DNA from: Acidobacteriota bacterium
Lineage (GTDB): Bacteria > Acidobacteriota > Vicinamibacteria > Vicinamibacterales > 2-12-FULL-66-21
Direction: 5' to 3'
Length of the DNA stretch: 64,000 nucleotides
Assembly (NCBI GenBank): GCA_003222675.1
Contig: QHWT01000055.1
Span: 1 to 64,000, forward strand
Below the pieces are notes generated by a model. The model did no database searches and had not been told where the DNA came from. It saw nothing but the letters and a program-made list of their open reading frames with translations. This document shows positions 1 through 7,664 of the stretch, one piece after another (position 1 is the stretch's first letter; every line of letters begins with the position of its first letter). Both the position numbers and the translations under genes were made by a program.

Positions 1-138
1 GGCTTCGACGGTGCAGCCCAATTTCTCGGCGACGGATCGAATCGTCGCCCACTGCGACGGATGTTCATGGGCGTGATCAAAAACCATCCGGACTGCGCGC
101 TCACGCAACTCCGGGGAGTACTTGCTGGGTCGTGCCAT
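1..138 (-). CDS. IS3-type transposase OrfA, N-terminal part
   Basis: The 46 visible residues begin MARPSKYSPELRERAVRMV and continue with a helix-turn-helix region (SIAEKLGC). This is the typical start of the small DNA-binding OrfA of IS3-family elements, which is made as an OrfAB fusion by -1 frameshifting. The gene runs off the left edge, so it is partial. The ATG at 138 is the natural start because an AGGATGGAGCC stretch lies just before it and the protein starts exactly like its relatives. Confidence 0.8.
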   Translation of the reverse strand, partial: MARPSKYSPELRERAVRMVFDHAHEHPSQWATIRSVAEKLGCTVEA

Positions 139-188
139 GGGCTCCATCCTCTCTCGGAATGGGCCCTCCGATAAACCCGGTACGATTC
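1..188 (-). mobile_element. End of an IS3-type insertion sequence
   Basis: The window opens inside an insertion sequence. Its orfA-like transposase start lies at 138 on the minus strand. Just upstream, a run around 161-188 (minus strand reading TACCGGGTTTATCGGAGG) resembles the terminal inverted repeat of IS3-group elements. The other end and orfB lie outside the window, so the element length and target duplication cannot be seen. The exact outer boundary is inferred. Confidence 0.6.
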
Positions 189-409
189 AAAGCGTGTTGA
201 TCGGCGCCGATAGCGTCGCCGGCTGTTGCCGCTGACTCGGTAGATAAGAAGAAGCTCGCGAATGGCCGAGCAGTCCTCGAGTACGCGCATCAGCTCGAAA
301 CGCCGCGACGTCCGGGGCGAGCGCCAGGTCGTTCCTAGCTCCGCGGCAATGCGAACAGATGGCTCCACGCACGTGTGTGCGATGAGCCCCGTGGCACCCT
401 CCCCCTGCA

Positions 410-1419
410 TCACAACCGATCGACATCGATGACCGCAGCGGCAAACGCCTGCGGAGCTTCCTGTGGGAGGTTGTGTCCGACGCCGCCATTAAAGAGGCGG
501 TGCGTGTACTTGCCGGAGAATTTCCTAGCATACGACCCGGGATCCGGGTGTGGCGCGCCATTAGCATCACCTTCAAGCGTGATTGTCGGCACAGTGATGA
601 CGGGACCTGCCGCAAGCTGCTTTTCCAGGTCGTCGTACTTCGATTCACCTTCGGCCAGGCCGAGTCGCCAGCGGTAGTTGTGGACTACGAGGCTGACATG
701 ATCCGGATTGTCGAACGCCTTCGCGGTCCGGTCGAACATCGCATCGTCGAAGCGCCACTTCGGCGACGCTGTCTGCCAAATGAGCTTCGCAAATTCGTAA
801 CGGTATTTGTCGTAGCCCGCGCGACCTCGGTCCGTTGCGAAATAGAATTGGTACCACCATTCGAGCTCCGCCTTTGGCGGCAGCGGAATCTTGTTCGCCT
901 CACGGCTGCCGATCAGATAGCCGCTCACTGAGACCATCGCCTTGCACCGCTCTGGCCACAGCGCCGCGACGATGTTGGCCGTCCGCGCGCCCCAGTCGAA
1001 GCCGGCGACGATGGCCTTGCGGATCGCGAGCGCATCCATCAGCGCGATGACGTCGGATGCCAGGTCGCCTGTTGACCATTCGGCAGCGTGTCGCTCGACA
1101 GAAAGCGCGTGGTGCCGTAGCCACGCAGATAGGGGACGATCACCCTGTAGCCCGCCGATGCTAGCAGCGGCGCGACCTCGACGTAGCTGTGAATGTCGTA
1201 GGGCCAGCCGTGTAGGAGAACCGCCACCGGATCATCGGCCGAACCGACGTCGCCATATTCCACGTTCAGCACTCCGGCGTCGATCTGCTTCAACACTCCA
1301 AAGGTAGAAACGGGGTGGGACTGCGCTCTTACAGCCGGGCTCGCGCAGAGCCGCGCTGCGGTCATCGTCATCGCCGCTGCACCCAAGAAATGGCGCCGAT
1401 CGATCCGGTTGTGCGTCAC
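410..1419 (-). pseudogene. Epoxide-hydrolase-like alpha/beta hydrolase, frameshifted
   Basis: Two adjoining reading frames make one secreted alpha/beta hydrolase. The first frame starts at the GTG at 1419 behind a strong AGGAGG. It has a twin-arginine-type signal (DRRHFLGAAA), the oxyanion motif HGWPYD and the strand LRGYGTTRF. The second frame continues with the nucleophile region VAGFDWGAR (Asp nucleophile as in epoxide hydrolases and dehalogenases) and a late acid/base part ending in GGVGHNLPQE. They join by a one-base loss near 1060-1070, where ...NGQQ should run into LASDVIALMDAL. A single indel could be a sequencing error, but as given the gene is broken. A promoter of the shared island type lies just upstream. 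Confidence 0.75.
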
Positions 1420-1448
1420 GACAGAACCTCCTCGTAATAACAACGCGG

Positions 1449-1506
1449 ATTACACAAGATGCGCGGAGCTGCATTAATTGGACGAAGGTATCGATCGATA
1501 CGATCG
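1449..1506 (-). promoter_or_regulatory. Island promoter A (dyad plus CGTCCAAT element)
   Basis: On the minus strand there is a perfect 14-base palindrome GTATCGATCGATAC, then CGTCCAATTAAT, then TGTAAT as a -10 box ending 31 bases after CGTCC. The start codon of the hydrolase follows about 30 bases later. The same layout with the same spacing occurs before three other transcription units in this island. There is no good -35 hexamer, which suggests an activator-dependent promoter. Confidence 0.6.
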
Positions 1507-1533
1507 CATTGGTCGGCGAGAAGAGGGCACCGA

Positions 1534-1626
1534 GGTCAGATGATGCGCAAGATGAAGGCAGATTCTCTTCGAGCGCTGGTGACAATGGCCTCGAGACTCG
1601 GCCTGCGAACTGCGCCCCAGGCCTGA
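1534..1626 (+). pseudogene. C-terminal remnant of a FixJ/LuxR-type response regulator
   Basis: Thirty codons ending in TGA read GQMMRKMKADSLRALVTMAS and on to SRLGLR. They match the last helix and tail of the complete FixJ-like regulator at 10147-10773 almost residue for residue, and the DNA is also very similar. Nothing of the receiver domain or the rest of the HTH is left upstream. A paralogous regulator gene therefore once stood here and was removed, leaving only its 3-prime end between two island promoters. Confidence 0.7.
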
Positions 1627-1713
1627 CGGTCAGCCGACCGTCCTCGCATCTTCCCGTTCTTGTCGTCCGCTTTGTCGACTCCAATCCGATAAGTCGCACA
1701 GATCCTCTACCTA

Positions 1714-1767
1714 GGTATCGATCGACACGATCGTCCAATAGATCTGCATTCACGCGGATGCTCCAAT
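1714..1767 (+). promoter_or_regulatory. Island promoter B upstream of the BON/MBL operon
   Basis: GTATCGATCGACAC (dyad with one mismatch) is followed by CGTCCAATAGAT, and TCCAAT stands at the -10 position ending 31 bases after CGTCC. The first gene starts at 1825. The layout matches promoters A, C and D. Confidence 0.55.
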
Positions 1768-1824
1768 CGGGGTGTTCGGACGATGCGGCTCTTTAACGGG
1801 AACACGTCAGCAGGAGGACGAACA

Positions 1825-2420
1825 ATGAGCTCTTACATCCGCGCGCTGCGCATCGGTCTGGTCGGTCTCGCGGTGCTGGGAGCGCTCACTGGTGGCTGGG
1901 CGCAGGGTGTCACGTCAGAGGAGACGATCCGTTCGGTAAGGCGCATGCTCGAGCGCCTTCCGTACTACGGCGTCTTCGACTTCATCGTGTTCCGAGTAGA
2001 TCGAGGCACTGTCTATCTCGCCGGTTACACCTTCGAAGGGCGTCTGAAAATGGACGCGGAAATCGCCACGAAACGGGCCAGTGGCGTGGATGAAGTGGCC
2101 AACAAGATAGAAGTGCTGCCCGGATCGCAGAACGATGACCGAATCCGCTGGGCGACCTTTATCGGATCTACACGGATGACTTCCTGTCACGGTACGCACC
2201 CGGCGGCGTGTTCGGCGTATTGCAAGAGCTGAGGGACGAACGACACTTCCCCGGCATGCAGCCGGTCGGGCGCTATCCCATCCACATCATCGTGAAGAAC
2301 GGCCGAACGATGCTCCTAGGAGTTGTCGACAGCGCAGCGGACCGCCAGATTGCCGAAGTGCGCTCGCGCGAGGTGACCGGAGTCTTCGACGTCGAGAACG
2401 GTTTGAGAGTGGTTCGGTAG
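1825..2420 (+). pseudogene. Secreted BON-domain protein, frameshifted
   Basis: The ATG at 1825 follows a strong AGGAGG. A signal peptide of about 30 residues ends near GGWAQG. The next part (ETIRSVRRMLERLPYYGVFD, then a glycine-rich hinge and IATKRASGVDEVANKIEVLP) is a BON domain, found in OsmY-like periplasmic stress proteins that bind phospholipid surfaces. A second BON-like half follows in another frame (GRYPIHIIVKNGRTMLLGVV). One base is missing in the T run near 2157-2160, where WATF should run into YRIYTDDF. It is the first gene of an operon with the metallo-hydrolase 21 bases downstream. Confidence 0.7.
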
Positions 2421-2441
2421 AGAGCAAAAAGGAGCATTCAA

Positions 2442-3533
2442 ATGGAACCCTGGAATCGTGACATGCATCGGTGGGTGTACGTATCGATTGCGATCGGTTG
2501 CACCGTCCTCACCTCCGTAGTCATCGGCGTGTTCTGGATTAGTGCGTCGCTTGCGGCGCAGAACGGCGCTCGTCCCGGGACACCAGGGGTGCCGTACGCG
2601 AACATGCCGGCTATCGCGCCAATCGGCGTGCGAGTTGACAAGTATCTTGACGTTCCCGACTCCGCGAAAGGACCAACAGTCGATCCGGCTAAGGGCTACC
2701 GAACGCAGAAGCTCGGTGACGGCCTCTACATGATCACGGACAACGCGATTCAGTCCGTGTTCATGACGTACGAAGATGGCGTCGTGGTCGTCGATGCGCC
2801 ACAGTCGTTCGCGTCACGGATACCGGCGGCCATTGCCGAAGTCACTGACAAGCCAATCACACATCTCATCTACAGCCACTTCCACGCCGATCACATCGGC
2901 GGTGCGCGACGCCTTGGAGGTCACCCGATCATCATCGCGCACACGGAAACGAACCGGCTGCTGGCGCGAGACAAGGATCCGGATCGTCCCCTCGCTACGG
3001 TGACGTTCGATCGCGACTACCGGTTATCAGTCGGCAGCCAGGTGCTCGAGCTCTCGTATCACGGCACCGGCCACTCGCCCGGGAACATCTTCATCTACGC
3101 CCCGAAGCAGCGAACACTGGTGGTCATCGACGTCATCTTTCCTGGCTGGATGCCGTGGCGCCGCCTGGCCCTGGCGCAGGACGTGCCGGGGCTGTTCGAG
3201 CAGGTGAAGGAGATTGGCAAATGGGACTTCGACACGTTCGTCGGAGGACACGTTGCACGCAGCGGCACGCGCGCGGATGTCACGATGCAACTGGCGTTCA
3301 TGGACGACCTCAAGGCGGCGGCGCAGACCGCATTGAAAAACAACACACCGGGAGAAGGACTCAACCCTGCCGACCGCGGCAACCCCTGGGCGTTCTTCGA
3401 TCACTACATCGATCGCGTGGCCGTGGGCTGTGTGAACGAATTGACGCCGAAGTGGTCGAGCAGACTCGCGGCGTATGACGTGTACATCTGGGACCAGTGC
3501 TACGCGATGGAGCAGAGCCTGCGGATCGATTGA
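2442..3533 (+). CDS. Membrane-anchored or exported MBL-fold metallo-hydrolase
   Basis: This 363-residue protein has an N-terminal hydrophobic segment (residues 10-35) and then a metallo-beta-lactamase fold. The metal site motif SHFHADHIGG is at about residue 145. The next metal His is in GTGHSPGN, the bridging Asp in VVIDVIFPG, and the last His in VGGHVARSG. Such proteins hydrolyse esters, lactones or thioesters with two metal ions; the substrate here is not evident. The ATG at 2442 follows AAGGAG. It is co-transcribed with the BON protein behind promoter B, so it probably belongs to the same stress-type regulon. Confidence 0.85.
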   Translation: MEPWNRDMHRWVYVSIAIGCTVLTSVVIGVFWISASLAAQNGARPGTPGVPYANMPAIAPIGVRVDKYLDVPDSAKGPTVDPAKGYRTQKLGDGLYMITDNAIQSVFMTYEDGVVVVDAPQSFASRIPAAIAEVTDKPITHLIYSHFHADHIGGARRLGGHPIIIAHTETNRLLARDKDPDRPLATVTFDRDYRLSVGSQVLELSYHGTGHSPGNIFIYAPKQRTLVVIDVIFPGWMPWRRLALAQDVPGLFEQVKEIGKWDFDTFVGGHVARSGTRADVTMQLAFMDDLKAAAQTALKNNTPGEGLNPADRGNPWAFFDHYIDRVAVGCVNELTPKWSSRLAAYDVYIWDQCYAMEQSLRID

Positions 3534-3592
3534 ATCACACGCATCTCGAGGCGCCGGTCTCGACGTGATCGGCGCGAGAACGGGGAGCTGAC

Positions 3593-3689
3593 ATGTCCAC
3601 GAATCCAAATGAACTCACCATCGAGAACTCCCCTCTACTTGTCATCGACCATCAGCTGGCGATCGCAATGATCACAATGGAGATTAGCC
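3593..3689 (+). pseudogene. Isochorismatase-like hydrolase, N-terminal stub
   Basis: The first residues, MSTNPNELTIENSPLLVIDHQ, are the usual start of cysteine hydrolases of the isochorismatase/nicotinamidase family, including the conserved Asp of the catalytic triad in VIDHQ. A few residues later the similarity stops and the next remnant (enoyl-CoA hydratase) begins. No Cys- or Lys-containing core is left, so this is only a stub. Confidence 0.6.
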
Positions 3690-4164
3690 GTGCCCGAGAC
3701 CATCAATCGCACCACAACAGCCGCGGCGCACATTCGTCTGACCCGGCGGTCACCCCAGTACTGGCGGGTCACGATCGATCATCCGCCACTGAATATCTTC
3801 GGCCCGGACAGGATTCCAGAGCTGAATGAAATCATCACAGCACTGGAAACCGACAACGACGTCACAGTGGTCGGATACGTCAACCGGTCATTGCCGGATT
3901 CCGACCTCGAGACGTTTTGTCGAGTCCCTTGCAACCCGCATCGCATCGTTCGACAAGCAGGCGATCAGTGAGACGAAACGCTTCGCCGATGTCGCGAGTT
4001 TGCCGCCAGACTTCGAGATCGCGCCGGAGTGGGATGTGTGCCTTGCCTCGATCGCCCGGCCAGCCGCGCAAAAGAGGATCAGGCTGTTAATGGAGCAGGG
4101 ATTTCATCAGCCGGGTGACGTGGAGAACCGCCTGGGACATTACGTCGGCCAAGTCGGGCGCTGA
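3690..4164 (+). pseudogene. Enoyl-CoA hydratase/isomerase family protein, internally deleted
   Basis: The start reads like the N-terminus of a crotonase-fold protein (RVTIDHPPLNIFGPD, then LNEIITALE). The following section, which should hold the two oxyanion-hole motifs and the active site, is missing. The C-terminal tail resumes in a shifted frame from about 3905 (FVESLATRIASFDKQA, then PEWDVCLASIARPAAQKR and GHYVGQ). Both a large internal deletion and a one-base insertion are needed to explain it, so this is real decay rather than a read error. Confidence 0.65.
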
Positions 4165-4187
4165 GCCTCTCAAAGGCGAGTGTCGGG

Positions 4188-4640
4188 ATGTCACAGCACG
4201 CCTCAGGTCCCAACTTTGGTTCGCCCCGCGGCGATGCCAGACTCGACATGACCGATCTCTAAGCCTTCGCCAATCCACGGGACGCGGGCAAATCCATCCT
4301 GGTCTTGAACGTACATCCGTCTATGGCCGTGAACCCCGTAAGGCCTACGACCAAGGAGCCCTTCGCGCCCCGGTGCGCTGTACGAAATCAAAGTGGACAC
4401 AGATGGCGATGCCATTGCGGATATCTCTTTTGGCGTTCAGTTCGCATCGATCGAAAACGGGAAGCAGACCGCAACGCTTCGCCGTCTTCAGGGTGCGCGA
4501 GCTGCTGGGGTGTGCGACGAGGGCGACGTTATCGTCGAAGGAGCACTGGTGTCAGTGACCCGGGACGCGTTGGTCACGAAAGCCGGCGAGTACCGTATGT
4601 TCTTTGGTTGGCGGAGCGATTCCTCCTCGAGCGCGGGGAA
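4188..4640 (+). pseudogene. DUF4331-family protein, N-terminal fragment with stop and frameshift
   Basis: From the ATG at 4188 the frame reads MSQHASGPNFGSPRGDARLD, the start of DUF4331 proteins. TAA stands where the conserved Tyr of DLYAF would be. It continues with KSILVLNVHPS, needs a one-base shift near 4370 (extra C before GGTGCG), and goes on as YEIKVDTDGDAIADI and GEYRMFFGWRSD. It is cut off at about 4630, just before the convergent SDR gene. The family is large and poorly characterised. Three separate lesions make this a definite remnant. Confidence 0.65.
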
Positions 4641-4649
4641 CGATTCCCG

Positions 4650-5366
4650 CTACCACCGACCAGCGTGCGATCCACCGTCGACGTGGAGCACCTCGCCGCT
4701 CACCTGACCTGCGTGCGCGAGGTACAAAACGGCATCAATGACATCACTTACGTGCGCAATCTTTCCCATCGGCTGCAACGTCCTAAGAAAATCCTTCGGA
4801 TTATCCTTGTGCATTGGTGTGTCCACGATTCCGGGAGCGACCGCGTTGAACCTGATCCCTTCCTTGGCATACTCGATGGCTAGACTTTTGATCACTGCAT
4901 TCAGTCCTCCCTTGGTGATCATCGGGACTGCCGCATTCACTCCTGCGATCGGTTGATCGGCGAGCGCAGCTGTGATGCTCACAACAGCGCCGGCCTTGTG
5001 TTTCAGCATCTGTTCCACCGCAAGCTGCGTGATGTAGAGAAAGCCCAGGAGATTAGTCGAGACCAGGGCATTGAAGTCGTCGGTTGTGAACTCGGTGAAA
5101 GGCTTGGTGGAGAATATCCCTGCGTTCGTCACCAGAAGATCAATATTTCCGAAGTTCTCGATTGCTGCTGCGACGACCTTGGCAGCAGTGTCCTTTTTCC
5201 CGATATCACCAGCGACGAGGACCAGATTCGATGATGCCGCCAAGGACTGATTGACATTGCGGGATGTGGCGTCGACGTTATAGCCGGCATTCAGGAACGC
5301 CTCGACTAACGCCGCACCAATCCCTTGCGACGCTCCCGTAACGATTGCTGTTCTTTTCGATGACAT
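4650..5366 (-). CDS. Short-chain dehydrogenase/reductase family protein without the catalytic Tyr
   Basis: This 238-residue SDR has the cofactor motif TGASQGIG at the N-terminus, the structural NAG motif (VTNAGIF), and the C-terminal PGIVDTPMH and HVDGGSHAGRW. In the active-site stretch VNAAVPMITKGG, the position four before the conserved Lys is Pro instead of Tyr, and the usual catalytic Ser (VVSITAAL region) is Ala. The fold and NAD(P) site look intact, so it may bind a cofactor but use other chemistry or act as a pseudo-enzyme. It is transcribed alone from promoter C, about 40 bases upstream. Confidence 0.85.
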   Translation of the reverse strand: MSSKRTAIVTGASQGIGAALVEAFLNAGYNVDATSRNVNQSLAASSNLVLVAGDIGKKDTAAKVVAAAIENFGNIDLLVTNAGIFSTKPFTEFTTDDFNALVSTNLLGFLYITQLAVEQMLKHKAGAVVSITAALADQPIAGVNAAVPMITKGGLNAVIKSLAIEYAKEGIRFNAVAPGIVDTPMHKDNPKDFLRTLQPMGKIAHVSDVIDAVLYLAHAGQVSGEVLHVDGGSHAGRW

Positions 5367-5405
5367 GTATGCCTTCTTTTAGGAATTGTGAATCCGCAGA
5401 GGACC

Positions 5406-5456
5406 ATTTAAGCCAGAGATGTCGAGGCAAATCTATTGGACGTTGGTATCGAATAG
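5406..5456 (-). promoter_or_regulatory. Island promoter C upstream of the SDR gene
   Basis: On the minus strand there is CGATACCAACGTCCAATAGAT, shared almost word for word with promoter B, followed by TTAAAT as a -10 box ending 32 bases after CGTCC. The dyad half facing away from the gene is degenerate. The start codon lies about 40 bases downstream. Confidence 0.55.
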
Positions 5457-5499
5457 TAGGGAGCGAACATCTGCTGCGAGTCTCGGCTCGAGCACGTCT

Positions 5500-5898
5500 T
5501 CAGAGAATCTCCTCGATGGTGTGAACCGGCCCGTCGCGGTGACCCTCCCCGATACCCACGGCGAGCAGGCGATTGAGGAACGCGTACTTCGGCGCGGCCG
5601 TCTCGAAGCGGGGCAGCGTGCGGAAATAGTGGTTCGCGTCGTCGCGCACGCCAGTGAATGTCATGTGGATCAACGCGCTGTCGTCGGTCTCGAGCGTCAC
5701 CCGGAGATCGAGCTCGAACGTTCCATCGGCACCTGCGGTCACCCAATCGGCGCCGCCGAGGACGATTCCGCGCAAGCGCTCGCCTTCAAAAGACCCACCC
5801 GTAATCGGAAAGATCGAGAGCATGCCATGCGGCGTCGGACCGATCGCCTCGGTCGCAGCGGTCGTCAGACGCAGGCGCATCAGCGGACGGGCGTTCAT
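5500..5898 (-). CDS. DUF3237 family protein (second copy)
   Basis: This protein of about 132 residues contains the DUF3237 pattern: an N-terminal strand, FPITGGSFEGERLRG, GADWVTAGADGTFELDLR and the late YFRTLPRFETAAPKYAFLNR. The family forms a small beta-barrel of unknown biochemical role. The ATG at 5898 is preferred; an in-frame TTG at 5928 overlaps the upstream stop. It is the last gene of the operon hydrolase-DUF3237-DUF3237 and is clearly related to its upstream neighbour, so the pair arose by tandem duplication. Confidence 0.8.
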   Translation of the reverse strand: MNARPLMRLRLTTAATEAIGPTPHGMLSIFPITGGSFEGERLRGIVLGGADWVTAGADGTFELDLRVTLETDDSALIHMTFTGVRDDANHYFRTLPRFETAAPKYAFLNRLLAVGIGEGHRDGPVHTIEEIL

Positions 5899-5924
5899 AG
5901 AGTCCTCAGCTTTCGGAAACCCGT

Positions 5925-6377
5925 TCAAAGCAGTTCATGAATGGTGTAGATGGGACCTTCAGCGCGTCGGTCGCCGGTCGCCACCGTGATGAGATGGTTC
6001 AAGAATGCGCACGCGGGGTGTGAGGTTTCGAACCGCGGCGTCGTCCGAAAGTAGTAGGCTGCCGGATCGACCGCCTCGCCACGAGCCAAGGCCTCTATCA
6101 CCTCCGGCGGACCGTGACGCAAGCCGAACGACCTCATCGCAATGAGTCCGCCGTCGTCGGTCCGCAGCGTGGCGCGAAGGTCCAGCTCGAGAACTCCATC
6201 CGCGCGAAGTAGGAGCCAGTCGGCGCTTCCCTCAGGTAACACAGATCCGCGAAGTCGCGGGCCCTCGAAGTCGCCCCCAGTGATGGGGACGGTCCGGCGC
6301 GTCCCATGGGGTACCGCGCCGATGCTCCGCGGCGTCGCGACCGTCACGCGCAGGATCATGAGCAGACGCGTGTTCAT
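5925..6377 (-). CDS. DUF3237 family protein (first copy)
   Basis: This protein of about 150 residues has the family motifs VPITGGDFEGPRLRG, SADWLLLRADGVLELDLR and AYYFRTTPRFET. It carries an insert (EVIEALARGEAVDPAA) that the second copy lacks. The ATG at 6377 sits 4 bases behind the stop of the upstream hydrolase, with GGAG at a normal distance, so translation is probably coupled. Function unknown. Confidence 0.8.
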   Translation of the reverse strand: MNTRLLMILRVTVATPRSIGAVPHGTRRTVPITGGDFEGPRLRGSVLPEGSADWLLLRADGVLELDLRATLRTDDGGLIAMRSFGLRHGPPEVIEALARGEAVDPAAYYFRTTPRFETSHPACAFLNHLITVATGDRRAEGPIYTIHELL

Positions 6378-6380
6378 CAC

Positions 6381-7367
6381 TCACTCCACAAAGGGCACCA
6401 ATTCGGCGTTCACACGATCGGCGTGCGTCCAGCACAGACCGTGTGGACCGCCGGCGATTTCGGCAAACTTGACGTGCTTGATCATCTTGGCCTGCCTCCG
6501 TGACGTCGCATCCGGAGGCAGGATTCGATCGGCGTCGCCGTGGATAATCAGCGTGGGCACTGTGTTCTTCGCAATGTCTTGCCGAAAATCCTCCACCCAG
6601 GCATCGACGCACTGCAGCGTTCCAATCGCGGAGGCTCCGGCGGCCACGTTCCAGTTGTCCTCCAGCACGCGGTCGCTCACGAGTTTGCCGCCGTTCACGT
6701 CGTAGTTGTAGAAGTTCTTCAAGAAATCGAAAATGAACGCGGGCCGGTCCGCCCGGATGGCGTTCTTGATGCCTTCGAACACGCTCGGATCGACTCCCTC
6801 GACGTTGTCGGGAGCCTTGACCAGATAGGGCCCAAGCGTACCGATCAGCACCGCCTTGCGCACCCGGTCAGTGCCGTACTTTCCGATATATCGCGTCACT
6901 TCACCCGTCCCCATCGAGAACCCGACGAGTGCCACGTCTCGTAGGTCCAGGGTCTTCAACACCACGTCGAGATCGGCAGCGAACGTGTCGTAGTTGTATC
7001 CGACCGCGGGCTTGCTCGACCTGCCGAAGCCGCGACGGTCATACGTGATCACACGGTGGCCGGCCTTGAGCAGCGCAACGGTCTGTTTCTCCCAGGCGGC
7101 TCCGCTGAGGGGCCACCCGTGAATGAGCATCACCGGGGTGCCTGCGCCGTGATCTTCGTAGTAGAGGTCGATCGATGTGGAATTCTCCTTCCCGACGTTA
7201 ATCATGCCCATCGTTGTGCTCCTCGATTCTGGACGACGTTGTGTGATGGCAATTGGCGTTTGCGCCGCTTCGCTGCGGGACGCCGCTACGAATGGCGCCA
7301 GCAGCGAGGTTGTGATCATCTGAAGGCTGCGGCGGCGGGTCAGGGTTGATCGTGCGTTCATGTGCAT
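6381..7367 (-). CDS. Alpha/beta hydrolase of the non-heme chloroperoxidase type, exported
   Basis: A Tat-like leader (TRRRSLQMITTSLLAPFVAA) precedes a complete hydrolase. It has the oxyanion HGWPLSG, nucleophile elbow GFSMGTGE, acid in HGDADRILPP and the catalytic His in GGPHGLCWTH. Such enzymes act as esterases or lactonases and can show perhydrolase activity. The ATG at 7367 has GAAGGGA close before it. Longer in-frame extension upstream would run through the promoter and is not used. It is first in the operon with the two DUF3237 genes and is driven by promoter D. Confidence 0.85.
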   Translation of the reverse strand: MHMNARSTLTRRRSLQMITTSLLAPFVAASRSEAAQTPIAITQRRPESRSTTMGMINVGKENSTSIDLYYEDHGAGTPVMLIHGWPLSGAAWEKQTVALLKAGHRVITYDRRGFGRSSKPAVGYNYDTFAADLDVVLKTLDLRDVALVGFSMGTGEVTRYIGKYGTDRVRKAVLIGTLGPYLVKAPDNVEGVDPSVFEGIKNAIRADRPAFIFDFLKNFYNYDVNGGKLVSDRVLEDNWNVAAGASAIGTLQCVDAWVEDFRQDIAKNTVPTLIIHGDADRILPPDATSRRQAKMIKHVKFAEIAGGPHGLCWTHADRVNAELVPFVE

Positions 7368-7436
7368 GTTCCCTTCGTTCACGGTCGACGGATCGCCTCG
7401 GCAAACGGCCGCGAGTCTTCTTGCGGCAGCGGATGA

Positions 7437-7493
7437 ATTACACAGGATGGCGCGCCCCCAATCCATCGGACGAAGGTATCGGCGACACCTTCG
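7437..7493 (-). promoter_or_regulatory. Island promoter D, with an 11-base inverted repeat
   Basis: CGAAGGTATCG and CGACACCTTCG form an 11-base inverted repeat with one mismatch and one spacer base (7471-7493). Toward the hydrolase follow CGTCCGATGGAT and TGTAAT as -10 box, which ends 31 bases after CGTCC, exactly as in promoter A. The rest of this intergenic stretch up to the histidine kinase start at 7665 shows no other clear element. Confidence 0.6.
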
Positions 7494-7664
7494 TATCGGT
7501 GCCCGCTCACCCAATACCAAAGTCTCATGGACGATGGCCGGCAGCCTGACCCATCCTATAGGCGTACAGGTGTCACAGGGATGGGATGGACCATGAGACC
7601 GTCGTGAATTCGCTATCTTGCTCGAGAACGCTGGTTGCCGACGATGCGCAATGAGGACTGCACC

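Noticed and set aside
1440-7500. Sigma-54 (-24/-12) promoters for the island activator
   Set aside because: I looked for TGGCAC-N5-TTGCA patterns in the island spacers and found none that fit. The shared elements instead look like activator-dependent sigma-70-type promoters.
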